This document shows, one piece after another, positions 45,484 to 53,903 of a DNA stretch of 58,120 nt; within the stretch, counting starts at the first letter, position 1; each line of letters opens with the position of its first letter. The translations under genes and the position numbers were made by a program. This stretch comes from Lunatimonas sp. (GTDB taxonomy: Bacteria; Bacteroidota; Bacteroidia; Cytophagales; Cyclobacteriaceae), in NCBI RefSeq assembly GCF_020832325.1, contig NZ_JAFIEU010000014.1, positions 1 through 58,120 on the forward strand. Reading direction: 5' to 3'. The notes beneath the pieces were generated by a model, which worked only from the letters and a program-made list of their open reading frames with translations, had not been told where the DNA came from and did no database searches.

Positions 45484-48400
45484 ATGAAAACACGAAATAA
45501 CCTGGCCAGGGGATTGGCTTTTCTGCTCCTCGCTGCCTTGATGTTCAGTTGTGGTCCGGAAGAGGAAACCTTGGATCTCAGAAAGGGTCAGCACATTATG
45601 TTGATCGGTAACAACTTGGGATCCAGAATGATGGACTATGGGCTTTTTGAAACCGAAATGCATGTGCGCTATCCTGACTCACTTTTGTATATCCGAAATA
45701 TGTGCGATCCTGGAGACACACCTGGATTTAGAGCTCACTCGGGTAGAAATACACCATGGGCATTTCCCGGGGCTGAAAAATTTCAGACTGAGCTAGCGAC
45801 ACCTTCCGGGAGTGAAGGCCACTTGGAATATCCCGACGAATGGCTGACAAACCACAAAGCGGATGTGATAGTGGGCTTCTTTGGCTATAACGAGAGCTTT
45901 GGTGGCTTGGATGCGCTGGAAATGTGGAAGGAAGAATTACAGGCATTTATCGATCATACCAAAGGGCAGAGTTATAACGGAAGCCTTCCTCCTCAGTTGG
46001 CCTTGGTCTCTCCGATCGCTTTTGAAGATCTGTCAGCCATGTACGACCTGCCAAACGGTGTAACGGAAAACGCGAATATAAAGCTGTATACGGATGCCAT
46101 GAAAGAAGTGGCAGAGAGAAATCAGGTATTCTTTGTAGATGCCTTCGAGCCCTCCAAGAAATGGTATGACTCCAGCAAAGAGCCGTTGACGATAGACGGG
46201 TTTCAATTGAATGAGGAAGGCTATAAAAAGTTTTCTGTTTTCTTAGCAGATAAGCTTTTTGGTAAAAATAAAGCGAGGGCAGAGAAGCACCGGGCAGCCA
46301 TACACCAGGCCGTGATGGAAAAAAACTGGATGTGGCATAACGACTACAAAATACCCAACGGGGTACACGTCTTTGGTCGTAGATACAATCCATTTGGTCC
46401 AGATAACTATCCCTACGAGTTGGAGAAGATTCGGCAGATGACGGCCAACAGGGACCAAGCCATTTGGTCTGCGAATAAAGGTGAAAAGTTTGATCTAGTG
46501 GCCGCAGACGCCGGCACCCGCGAATTGCCTGAAATTGAAACCAATTATAATCCCGAGCGCAACGGTAACCTGGAATACCTGTATGGTCAGGATGCCCTAG
46601 ATCAAATCCACGTGCCCGAAGGGTACAAGTTGGAGTTGTTCGCTTCCGAGGTGGAATTTCCCGATCTGGCAAACCCCGTTCAGATGACCTTTGACAACAA
46701 AGGTAGACTTTGGGTAGCCGTCATGCCCAGCTATCCCCATTACAAGCCCGGAGATCCAAAGCCAAACGATAAGATTCTAATCTTGGAAGATACGAACGGA
46801 GATGGGAAAGCAGACAAACAAACGGTTTTTGCCGACGGCCTACACCTTCCCATTGGGCTGGAAATCGCTCCTGAGGGAGTCTATGTGTCTCAAGGAATCA
46901 ACCTGATTATTCTGAAGGACCTCGACGGCGATGACCGTGCCGACACCAAGGAAATTTTACTGAGCGGTTTTGACGACCACGATACCCACCACAACATCAG
47001 CGCCTTTGTAGCAGACCCCTCTGGGGCGATCTACATGGGTGAGGGGGTGTTTTTGCATACCAATGTGGAAACGGCCTATGGCCCTGTACGTGCTACGAAT
47101 GGAGGCTTTTACCGCTATAACCCAGCCAGAAAGCATTTGGAGCGCACAGCTCAATTGCCTATACCAAATCCCTGGGGGATTGCATTTGATGATTGGGGCC
47201 AAAATTTCTTTGCCGAAACCTCCGGTCCGGATGTGCGTTGGATGATGCCGGGTTCGGTAAAACCACGCTATGGGGTGGCCACCCACAAAGGGTTTAACCT
47301 GATCGAAGATGCCCATCGGGTAAGGCCTACCTCAGGACTTGAATTTGTATCCAGCCGTCATTTTCCAGATGAGCATCAGGGAGATTTGCTAATCAATAAC
47401 ACCATTGGTTTCTTGGGAATGAAACAACATGCTATCGAAGACGACGGTACCGGCTACCACAGCCGTCACCGATTGGATTTGGTAAAAAGCGATGATCGTA
47501 ATTTCCGGCCAGTAGATATGGAATTCGCACCAGATGGATCATTGTATTTCATCGACTGGCACAATATCCTTGTGGGCCACATGCAGCACAACGCAAGGGA
47601 TCCACTAAGGGACCACGTGCACGGGAGGGTTTACCGCATTACGTACCCATCCCGTCCATTGGTAACACCTCCCAAAATCCACGGGGCCTCCATAGATGAA
47701 TTGCTGGAAAACCTAAAATTACCTGAATTTAGGGCGCGCTATCGCACGAGGTCCGAACTAAGGGGCCGAAATGCCAATGAGGTAACCGCCAAGATAAAGA
47801 CATGGGTTAGCAACCTGGACAAAAACGATCCGAAGTACGACCATTATGTATTGGAGGCGCTTTGGGTATCCTGGGGGCTCAACAAGGTGGATCAAGATCT
47901 ACTCAAGCAAATGCTAAACTCGAAGGACTTCCGAGCACGTGCAGCTGCCGCCAGAATCCTAAGGTACACCGGACACCAAGTACCGGATCAAATCGAGCTA
48001 TTAAAGCAGGCAGCGGCAGACGAACATGGAAGAGTTCGTTTGGAAGCAATCGTGGCTGCTTCTTGGTTAGATAAAGACAGCGGCCTGGAGATCCTGCAGG
48101 TAGCTAACGAACACCCAAAAGACGACTGGATGATCAAAGCATTTGAGACATCGTTGGCGCATTTAAACGGGTTCTCGGTCAGTGAGGTGACTATTAGTGC
48201 CAGTGGCAGCATAGAATTTAAGAGTAAGACACCGGACACGCCGGCCGAAGCACCCAAAGCAGTAAACAATCTTTCGGGAGCAGAAATGGCACTATACGAA
48301 AAAGGAAAAGTGATTTATGGTAAAGAGGGCTTTTGCATCACCTGCCATCAAGAAGATGGCAAAGGACTGGCAGCTTCCGGATTTCCTCCGCTGGCAGGTA

Positions 48401-48720
48401 CGCGTTGGGTGACCGGCAGTGAAGAGCGTCTGATAAAAATCATCCTAAACGGTTTGATGGGACCCATAGAGGTATTGGGCAAATCCTACCCGGGTCAGGT
48501 ACCTATGACGCCGTATGGTGGCATGTTGAACGACGAAGACATCGCATCGGTAGCCACCTATGTGAGGAACTCGTTTGGAAACAATGCTACGCCCATTTCC
48601 CCCGCCAAAGTGAAAGAGGTCCGTGAAGCGACCAAAGGAAAATCGGGCTTCTATTCGCCCACAGAGTTGCTGCAACAGCATCCTTTGGAGAACAAAAACA
48701 CCCAAACGGCCAGTCGTTAG
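45484..48720 (+). CDS. Lipoprotein: SGNH-like domain, PVC-type dehydrogenase, HEAT and cytochrome c
   Basis: A lipoprotein signal gives a predicted Cys at residue 23 (LMFSC). Residues about 35-270 resemble an SGNH hydrolase-like domain (HIMLIGNNLGSRMMDYG, VIVGFFGYNESFGG). A propeller of the PVC-type membrane-bound dehydrogenase family follows, about 365-690 (NPVQMTFDNKGRLWVAVMPSYPHY, DTNGDGKADKQTVFADGL). HEAT-like helices occupy about 740-870. A cytochrome c domain at about 935-1035 has the haem motif CITCH (951-955). It probably oxidises a sugar outside the cytoplasm and passes electrons to cytochrome c. It is preceded by leader repeat B. Confidence 0.85.
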   Translation: MKTRNNLARGLAFLLLAALMFSCGPEEETLDLRKGQHIMLIGNNLGSRMMDYGLFETEMHVRYPDSLLYIRNMCDPGDTPGFRAHSGRNTPWAFPGAEKFQTELATPSGSEGHLEYPDEWLTNHKADVIVGFFGYNESFGGLDALEMWKEELQAFIDHTKGQSYNGSLPPQLALVSPIAFEDLSAMYDLPNGVTENANIKLYTDAMKEVAERNQVFFVDAFEPSKKWYDSSKEPLTIDGFQLNEEGYKKFSVFLADKLFGKNKARAEKHRAAIHQAVMEKNWMWHNDYKIPNGVHVFGRRYNPFGPDNYPYELEKIRQMTANRDQAIWSANKGEKFDLVAADAGTRELPEIETNYNPERNGNLEYLYGQDALDQIHVPEGYKLELFASEVEFPDLANPVQMTFDNKGRLWVAVMPSYPHYKPGDPKPNDKILILEDTNGDGKADKQTVFADGLHLPIGLEIAPEGVYVSQGINLIILKDLDGDDRADTKEILLSGFDDHDTHHNISAFVADPSGAIYMGEGVFLHTNVETAYGPVRATNGGFYRYNPARKHLERTAQLPIPNPWGIAFDDWGQNFFAETSGPDVRWMMPGSVKPRYGVATHKGFNLIEDAHRVRPTSGLEFVSSRHFPDEHQGDLLINNTIGFLGMKQHAIEDDGTGYHSRHRLDLVKSDDRNFRPVDMEFAPDGSLYFIDWHNILVGHMQHNARDPLRDHVHGRVYRITYPSRPLVTPPKIHGASIDELLENLKLPEFRARYRTRSELRGRNANEVTAKIKTWVSNLDKNDPKYDHYVLEALWVSWGLNKVDQDLLKQMLNSKDFRARAAAARILRYTGHQVPDQIELLKQAAADEHGRVRLEAIVAASWLDKDSGLEILQVANEHPKDDWMIKAFETSLAHLNGFSVSEVTISASGSIEFKSKTPDTPAEAPKAVNNLSGAEMALYEKGKVIYGKEGFCITCHQEDGKGLAASGFPPLAGTRWVTGSEERLIKIILNGLMGPIEVLGKSYPGQVPMTPYGGMLNDEDIASVATYVRNSFGNNATPISPAKVKEVREATKGKSGFYSPTELLQQHPLENKNTQTASR

Positions 48721-48745
48721 AAGGGTTTAGATTTACTAAAAAATG

Positions 48746-48779
48746 CAAAGAGCTGCTTCATGGATGAGGCAGCTCTTTG
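48746..48779. terminator. Stem-loop between convergent genes
   Basis: CAAAGAGCTGC and GCAGCTCTTTG pair perfectly over 11 bp around a 12-base loop. The arms end in AAA and TTT runs, so it can terminate transcription from either side. It lies after the cytochrome gene and before the end of the phosphoesterase gene. Confidence 0.75.
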
Positions 48780-48801
48780 TGGTTTATACTATCTGAGTGA
48801 T

Positions 48802-50115
48802 CTATCGGCTTGCTTCCGGGTACTCGTCAATCACTTTACCTTGCTCATTAATCATTAGGAAATGCTGGTGTGGGCCGTGCAGGGTGACAATAATCGCAGA
48901 ATTCTCTTGTGCTGACTTCTGGAGGTACCAAACCTCTTCCGGTGTTTTGGGATTTCGTTTGGAAACACCCCAAGAACCGTCACCAATATATACGATGCCA
49001 TTCGGATCCACCTGGTCACCACGGATTGGGAAGGTTCGCTTATAGGTATGGTCATCATTTTCTAGGGCAACCCGAACCCCATACTGCTCGAATAGGGGGA
49101 CCCAATTGCGTAGCACTTCTTCCGACCAAAATTGGTTTCGCTTGCCTCCCGGCTGTACCCTCGACGAGGGGTAGGCAGGTTTGTGGTACACGGGTAGGAG
49201 ATGGGGGACATGTGTTCTATTGGCCAATACCTGCTTTAGCCAAGCGGTCTGTGTACCGCTGATCAGATTGCTGTGCGAACTGTCCAGGATAATCAAGGAA
49301 AGGTAATTGCCAAAGTCCAACACGCCATAGCCTGGCTGTCCGGGAAAGGCAAACAACCGGTAAAAAAAGGGGCCTTTGGCCAAGCGCGACTCGTCGGTAG
49401 CTTCCTCCATGAGACCTTGCCTAACCTTGGCAATGAATCCGGGCATGCCAGATTCTTTGTTGTCAATCTGAGACTCCGATCCGGGGTAGTGATGGTCTAG
49501 CACATCGTGGTTGCCGATTCCTACCAAAATGGGAACCACCCGGCCTTCCGAGCTTATTAGGTCCGTTTTGACACGGTCAAACCACCTGTGCCACAGCTCC
49601 ACATTTTCCGCGAGTCCGTTTGCATAGGCCAAATCCCCACCCCAGACAATAAAATCCAAGTCATAGCGTATGACAGCCTGGTTCATTTGCCGAAACATAT
49701 CTCCGTGGGAGGTATCGCCTCCCGCCGCAAACCGAACCGGCTGGAAATTATGCAATGGCAAGGTGCGGAAGGAGTATATGCGATCGTAACCCTTGAACCT
49801 AAATTCATAGGTGGAGTAGGGGGTCAATTGATCCAGTTCGACCCTATGGATGGTACGGTCGCTATGTGGGAATGGAAACTGCATACCAGTGGCGTCCTCC
49901 CACTCACCTCCGAGCGGTCTGACCTGAAGCAGGGATTCGCTTGGTTCAGAAGGGTCGGTATGCCAGTCAATCGTGATGGTCGTACAGGGATCTTGCTGCC
50001 AGGTCAGGAAAATCCCCTTGGGCTCGTTCTGAGCTGCAGAAACCAGGAAAAGAAGGAACAGCAGTAGATGGGTAAGCAAAAGGCGTCTATAAACCATTTG
50101 GAAGGAAGCTATCAT
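48802..50115 (-). CDS. Secreted metallophosphoesterase, purple acid phosphatase-like
   Basis: A signal peptide (LLLTHLLLFLLFLVSAAQ) is followed by a fibronectin-like N-terminal domain, about 30-120 (FLTWQQDPCTTITIDWHTD). The metal-binding motifs come next in order: RFAAGGDTSHGD, VWGGDLAYANG, GIGNHD, then PVYHKPAYP and ENDDHTYKRTFP near the end. This set fits a dinuclear metallophosphatase acting outside the cytoplasm; the substrate is not known. Start could be at the ATG 18 bases downstream (50097). It is convergent with the cytochrome gene. Confidence 0.83.
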   Translation of the reverse strand: MIASFQMVYRRLLLTHLLLFLLFLVSAAQNEPKGIFLTWQQDPCTTITIDWHTDPSEPSESLLQVRPLGGEWEDATGMQFPFPHSDRTIHRVELDQLTPYSTYEFRFKGYDRIYSFRTLPLHNFQPVRFAAGGDTSHGDMFRQMNQAVIRYDLDFIVWGGDLAYANGLAENVELWHRWFDRVKTDLISSEGRVVPILVGIGNHDVLDHHYPGSESQIDNKESGMPGFIAKVRQGLMEEATDESRLAKGPFFYRLFAFPGQPGYGVLDFGNYLSLIILDSSHSNLISGTQTAWLKQVLANRTHVPHLLPVYHKPAYPSSRVQPGGKRNQFWSEEVLRNWVPLFEQYGVRVALENDDHTYKRTFPIRGDQVDPNGIVYIGDGSWGVSKRNPKTPEEVWYLQKSAQENSAIIVTLHGPHQHFLMINEQGKVIDEYPEASR

Positions 50116-50185
50116 AAGGGAAAAGAATTGGTCTTACAAGTATACCCAATAATCGCCGGAATGGCCTATTTGGGGGAATAATTAG

Positions 50186-50262
50186 ATGTGAGATGTTAGA
50201 CGTTAGATGTTAGACATAAGACGTTAGACATAAGACATAAGACGTTAGACATAAGATTTAAG
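50186..50262. repeat. Eleven-unit 7-bp tandem repeat
   Basis: Eleven contiguous heptamers fill 77 bases. Variants are ATGTGAG, ATGTTAG, ACGTTAG, ACATAAG and ATTTAAG, all close to AYRTWAG. ACATAAG and ACGTTAG alternate in the centre. The regular 7-base phase suggests a slipped-strand (tandem repeat) array of no known coding content. Confidence 0.85.
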
Positions 50263-50340
50263 ATTAACGGTATTAACGATTCCACATCCTTTCCAAAACC
50301 ATGAATCCGATTCGATCCTACCATGATAAACGCAACCCAA

Positions 50341-50440
50341 TATATCGCCGAAGGCATATATCACGAAGTATATATCGCGAAGCATATATCCTTTAAATAT
50401 CGCCGAAGGCATATTTAAAGAAGTGTATATCGAGAAGCAT
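50341..50440. repeat. Tandem array of small hairpins with GAA loops
   Basis: Four well-formed hairpins follow each other, all of the form AT-rich arm, unpaired C, short GC stem, GAA, matching stem, AT-rich arm. They lie at 50341-50360 (GCC/GGC), 50356-50375 (AC/GT), 50370-50389 (GC/GC) and 50392-50419 (GCC/GGC with 9-bp TTTAAATAT/ATATTTAAA arms). Neighbouring units share arms. The stem pairs change together while the GAA loop stays. A fifth unit near 50426-50440 is degenerate. Confidence 0.75.
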
Positions 50441-50481
50441 TCGCCCCCCCATATAATACAAAGGGTAGAGGTGCGATTATA

Positions 50482-50829
50482 CTACGCTGCTTTTTGCGGG
50501 ATGGGTGGGAATATCCTTTCCATCAAGACCACGTAAGGAACCGACAAAAGTACGGAAATCATGAAATAGGGGAGGTTGAAAGTTGGCCAGTTTAGATTTA
50601 AAATCAGGTAAAAGATGGTAAAGAACAATAGAAAACCTAAAAACAACTTCAGCGAAAAACGGGTGGTTGTGCCCATTTGAATAAATGGGTAACATATCGA
50701 CACGACTAGAGGAGTCGCAAAAAGGATAAGTTTATCTCCGAGTAGACTGGTTAAATCCGAGTGGAATGTAATAACGGCAGCAATTAATATAAAATTTAGG
50801 CCTAGTTTACAAAATAGGTTTTTTTTCAT
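50482..50829 (-). CDS. Small four-helix membrane protein, candidate immunity protein
   Basis: The 115-residue protein is very hydrophobic, with four likely transmembrane segments (NFILIAAVITF; LILFATPLVVSICYPFI; LFLGFLLFFTIFYLILNL; FMISVLLSVPYVVLM). No family is recognised. It is the last gene of the minus-strand run that contains the double-glycine peptides and their exporter. Small multi-helix membrane proteins next to peptide bacteriocin genes are commonly immunity proteins; that role is inferred from position only. Confidence 0.6.
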   Translation of the reverse strand: MKKNLFCKLGLNFILIAAVITFHSDLTSLLGDKLILFATPLVVSICYPFIQMGTTTRFSLKLFLGFLLFFTIFYLILNLNWPTFNLPYFMISVLLSVPYVVLMERIFPPIPQKAA

Positions 50830-50844
50830 AATCTAATATTTTTA

Positions 50845-50884
50845 GTCGAGAAGCCTATATTTTGTCAATATAAGCTCGCTCGAC
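50845..50884 (-). other. Stem-loop between peptide 2 and the membrane protein
   Basis: GTCGAG (50845) pairs with CTCGAC (50879-50884), and inner TATATT pairs with AATATA. On the minus strand the stem ends 15 bases before the membrane protein start. The following bases are not T-rich, so it may be a partial terminator or an RNA stabiliser. Confidence 0.5.
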
Positions 50885-50897
50885 AACACTCTATTTA

Positions 50898-51059
50898 TTA
50901 ATCAGCGACTATTTGACGCTGGACCATTACCTTTTGATAGGTGTCCTCTACCTGGCGATCTACCGAATTTAGGAAACCTGCATACACTCTCCCAAACCAT
51001 TTCCAAACCGAGCCTCCGCCATATATCTTTACGCATTCGATCTTACTTAGCTCCTTCAT
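50898..51059 (-). CDS. Double-glycine leader peptide 2 (bacteriocin-like precursor)
   Basis: The 53-residue product opens with a leader that matches the double-glycine consensus: L-S-K-I-E-C-V-K-I-Y-G-G, with Leu-12, Ser-11, Glu-8, Ile-4 and Gly-Gly at the end. Cleavage after GG would leave a 38-residue peptide starting GSVWKWFGRVYAGFL, aromatic and partly amphipathic. The start at 51059 overlaps the end of peptide 1 by 17 bases, so they may be translated together; an in-frame ATG 11 codons upstream is less likely because it lengthens the leader. The C39 exporter gene lies in the same run. Confidence 0.62.
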   Translation of the reverse strand: MKELSKIECVKIYGGGSVWKWFGRVYAGFLNSVDRQVEDTYQKVMVQRQIVAD

Positions 51060-51246
51060 ATCTAACTTCGTTAAAACCTGTATTGAAATCATTTTTTACT
51101 GAGGTCCATCCTTCTGTGATTAATTCAACTGCAGCAGTTGACGCTAAGGTTATCGTAATCCATTTAGTACCAGCCCATATAATAGGCCAAACTCCGCCAA
51201 CAATCTCCTGCATTTCCTCAGAGTTTAATTCTCTAAATTTGTCCAT
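51043..51246 (-). CDS. Double-glycine leader peptide 1 (class IIb bacteriocin-like precursor)
   Basis: The 67-residue product has the leader MDKFRELNSEEMQEIVGG, with Leu-12, Glu-8, Met-7, Ile-4 and Gly-Gly, a near-perfect double-glycine leader. Cleavage would free a 49-residue peptide (VWPIIWAGTKWITITLASTAAV...) with a hydrophobic core. The pattern resembles precursors annotated as class IIb bacteriocins (lactobin A/cerein 7B type) in Bacteroidota. The ATG at 51246 is chosen because it gives an 18-residue leader; a longer frame to 51354 would cover the direct repeats upstream. Confidence 0.68.
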   Translation of the reverse strand: MDKFRELNSEEMQEIVGGVWPIIWAGTKWITITLASTAAVELITEGWTSVKNDFNTGFNEVRYEGAK

Positions 51247-51265
51247 AATATAATTAATTTTTCCT

Positions 51266-51302
51266 GTTTTCCCAACCTTTGCCGGGCATTGGGTTTTCCC
51301 AA
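51266..51302 (-). promoter_or_regulatory. Direct repeats upstream of peptide 1 gene
   Basis: The 10-mer TTGGGAAAAC (minus strand) occurs twice, at 51266-51275 and 51293-51302, 27 bases apart start to start. They lie 20 and 47 bases upstream of the chosen start of peptide 1, in the gap after the small HTH gene. Such a pair could bind that regulator. No protein binding is shown. Confidence 0.4.
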
Positions 51303-51378
51303 TCTCAATCATTCCAATCTCGTTGGCTATCATAGAGAATTGCTGACCGATCATGGTTTAAAATAACCGTTTTTCCGT

Positions 51379-51684
51379 CTAAAAAATTAGACGCTCGCAA
51401 CAATTTTCCACCTTTCCGGCAAATATTTTTCTCGATTCTTCCAACCCTAATATATGAATGGAAACGCCAATCGAAATGCCATCACAATTCTCAAAAACAA
51501 ACGAATTGATCCGCTTAGAATACCGGATTTTTGCACCTTCATCTTTTAGTTCGTCCAGCATTAAATACAACTTGGCACGACTTACCCCAAGTCTACTCGC
51601 CAATTCATCTGGACTTCCGGTGCGCTCTTCTTTAATTAGCTTGCTTAGTAGCTGAAATCGCTCGATTTGTTTGATAAATTCCAT
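51379..51684 (-). CDS. Small HTH transcriptional regulator
   Basis: The 101-residue protein has a winged-helix-like N-terminus: FQLLSKLIKEERTGSPDELASRLGVSRAKLYLMLDELKDEGAKIRYSKRINSFVF (residues about 10-67), resembling the HTH_11/DeoR-type domain. The remaining 35 residues, with CERLIF at the end, are unfamiliar. Its place between the exporter and the double-glycine peptide genes suggests that it controls the locus. The exporter ends 68 bases upstream on the same strand. Confidence 0.7.
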   Translation of the reverse strand: MEFIKQIERFQLLSKLIKEERTGSPDELASRLGVSRAKLYLMLDELKDEGAKIRYSKRINSFVFENCDGISIGVSIHILGLEESRKIFAGKVENCCERLIF

Positions 51685-51752
51685 AGTTTTTGGTTATTAT
51701 TGGTTTACAGGTCTATGATAGATAATATAGCTATTCTATGGAAAAAACTTTA

Positions 51753-53903
51753 TCAATGAAGAACAAACTGTTTTCGAACCATATCATGGTACTTTCCTCC
51801 TTTTGCGAGTAACTCGGAATGCGTACCTTCTTCGATGAGTTTACCCTTATCCAGGACATAAAGCCTGTCAAAATCCTGCACTGTGGCTAAACGGTGGGTT
51901 ATGAAAATCACCGTCTTACCCTCTTTTGCTAACACTCGGACGGTTTGCTGAACAAATTGCTCGGAACTTGGATCCAATGAGGCGGTTGCTTCGTCGAGAA
52001 TCAGGACTTCAGGATCCCGATATAGCGCCCTAGCAATGGCAATCCGCTGCTTTTGACCTCCCGAAAGTGAAGCCCCGTTTTCGCCCAGATAGGTGCCAAA
52101 GCCATTAGGAAGATTTTCAATAAAATCCATCATGCCGAGTTTATTACAGATGTGAACAATCTTTTGTATGTCAGGTTGGTAATCCCCTAAGGCAATGTTT
52201 TCCAGTACATTGCCGGCAAATAGGTCAATACGCTGTGGCACGACAGAGACGATTTGTCTTAAACTGGCGTTAGCGATAAACTTGATATCGTATTCACCGA
52301 TGTAAATATTGCCTGATTGCAAGGGATAGAGATTTTGCAGAAGTGATACCAGCGTGCTTTTCCCTGAGCCACTTTCACCTATCACTCCAGACACCTTTCC
52401 TTTCGGGAAAACCAAATCCAAATCCTCAAAGACGTTGGCTCTCGAGCCATATCGAAAATTCACACCCTTGAAGCGAATGTCTCCTACTTGTTCTTTTTTG
52501 ATTGGGAAGGTATCTTCCCCAGTTTCAACGTCCAAGTCCATGATTTCAAATAGTCTATCCGCAGCTATTAAAGCGTTTTGGATAGTTTTGTTCATTCCTA
52601 TTAAGCCGGAAACAGGTCCAGTCAAATAGCCCGTAAGTGCATAAAACGACATTAACTCCCCGGGCGTGATTTCGTTTTTTAATACATACCCTGCACCAAC
52701 CCATAGTAAAACAATCGTAAACACTCTTGAAATGGTTTCTGAGGAAGTCCCAGAAAAGATGTTATTCAGTCCTGATTGATATACCGTTTTGAGTAGGGAA
52801 ACAAATCGTATTTCTGTCTTTATATTGGCATGGTCTTCAGCCCCAAAACGCTTTATAGTTCCCGCTGCAGTGATAGATTCAACAAGTTGGGACTCCAGCT
52901 CGGCAGATTCTTCCATCAATCTGCGCTCTATTTTCTTATTTAATCTGTTTGTGATCAAATATAGGACGGCATAAAAGGGTATGACCAGCAACATGACCAA
53001 GGCCAATTTCCAATAGAATGTAAACATCAACGCGAATGAGAAAACGACAATGAACAGGTTGACCAAGAATCCTATAGAGACATCGTTGATGAACGCCCTG
53101 ATTTTTACGGCATCGTTAATTCGGGAAATAATTTCCCCCACGCGCATGGTATCAAAAAATCTCTGGGGAAGGCTGAGCAAGTGTTTATAGTAACCTAAGA
53201 TCAAGCGAGCATCTATTCGCTGGCCTACTTTGATGACAAACAGCGTTTGAAAGACCCCAATAACAATCTGGATTATAAGCAAAACAATCATTGTGACCGA
53301 AAGGAGATTAAGCAAATTCACATTTCTTCCTATAAAAACATGGTCGATGATCTTTTGTACGTAAATAGAAGTGGATAGACCTAAAACAGTATAAATAATG
53401 GCTCCAATGAGTGACTGAAACATTACCCGTCGATGGGGACTTACCAAAAACCAAAACCTATTCCAAGTGCTCACTTTTTGGTTGATAGCTCTGAATTCAT
53501 CGTTGGGCATCAGTAAAACCAAAACACCCGTCCACATTTCCTTGAAGGAATCGGAGCTCACTTTGTGTAGTTGGCCATCTCCAGGATCCATGTATTCGAC
53601 TGTCCTGTCAGACACCTTATACAATACCACGTAATGATGCAAAACCTTATTTACAATCACGTGTGCTATCACCGGCATAGGAACTTGAATGAGTGCATCA
53701 AAGTCGCCCCTTACACCCTTAGCGGAAAAGCCCATTTTAGTTGCCGCTTCGATCAAGCCAAGGATGTTTGTTCCCTTTTGGTCTGTGGAAGCCATTTGCC
53801 TTATTCTTGCGACCGGCATCTCCAGTTTGAAATGCGCAGCAACCGAGGCCAAACACGCTGCACCGCAATCGGTTATATCTCTTTGCTTTATCTTGATTCC
53901 CAT
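51753..53903 (-). CDS. Peptidase-domain ABC transporter (C39 peptidase, PCAT)
   Basis: Such transporters cut double-glycine leaders and export the peptide. The N-terminal C39 peptidase has the catalytic Cys13 (ITDCGAACLAS), His90 (LHHYVVLY) and Asp106 (YMDPGDG). Six transmembrane helices follow, about 150-430. The nucleotide-binding domain has Walker A (GESGSGKST), the signature LSGGQKQRIAIARAL and Walker B (VLILDEATASLD), plus the His switch FITHRLAT. Length of 716 residues is usual. Its start overlaps the HlyD stop by 16 bases. The peptide genes lie downstream. Confidence 0.93.
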   Translation of the reverse strand: MGIKIKQRDITDCGAACLASVAAHFKLEMPVARIRQMASTDQKGTNILGLIEAATKMGFSAKGVRGDFDALIQVPMPVIAHVIVNKVLHHYVVLYKVSDRTVEYMDPGDGQLHKVSSDSFKEMWTGVLVLLMPNDEFRAINQKVSTWNRFWFLVSPHRRVMFQSLIGAIIYTVLGLSTSIYVQKIIDHVFIGRNVNLLNLLSVTMIVLLIIQIVIGVFQTLFVIKVGQRIDARLILGYYKHLLSLPQRFFDTMRVGEIISRINDAVKIRAFINDVSIGFLVNLFIVVFSFALMFTFYWKLALVMLLVIPFYAVLYLITNRLNKKIERRLMEESAELESQLVESITAAGTIKRFGAEDHANIKTEIRFVSLLKTVYQSGLNNIFSGTSSETISRVFTIVLLWVGAGYVLKNEITPGELMSFYALTGYLTGPVSGLIGMNKTIQNALIAADRLFEIMDLDVETGEDTFPIKKEQVGDIRFKGVNFRYGSRANVFEDLDLVFPKGKVSGVIGESGSGKSTLVSLLQNLYPLQSGNIYIGEYDIKFIANASLRQIVSVVPQRIDLFAGNVLENIALGDYQPDIQKIVHICNKLGMMDFIENLPNGFGTYLGENGASLSGGQKQRIAIARALYRDPEVLILDEATASLDPSSEQFVQQTVRVLAKEGKTVIFITHRLATVQDFDRLYVLDKGKLIEEGTHSELLAKGGKYHDMVRKQFVLH

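Larger units (their letters stand above)
50116..50481. other. Intergenic region with two repeat arrays
   Basis: No gene is seen in these 366 bases. The stretch holds the 7-bp array at 50186-50262 and the hairpin array at 50341-50440. It separates ordinary chromosomal genes on the left from the peptide-export locus on the right. Confidence 0.6.

Noticed and set aside
50186-50440. The repeat arrays as a CRISPR array
   Set aside because: The units are 7 bases or overlapping hairpins, with no spacer of regular length and no cas genes.
51043-51354. Longer version of peptide 1 starting at 51354
   Set aside because: It would place 36 extra residues before the leader and cover the direct repeats. 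Double-glycine leaders usually are 15-30 residues long, so the start at 51246 is preferred.
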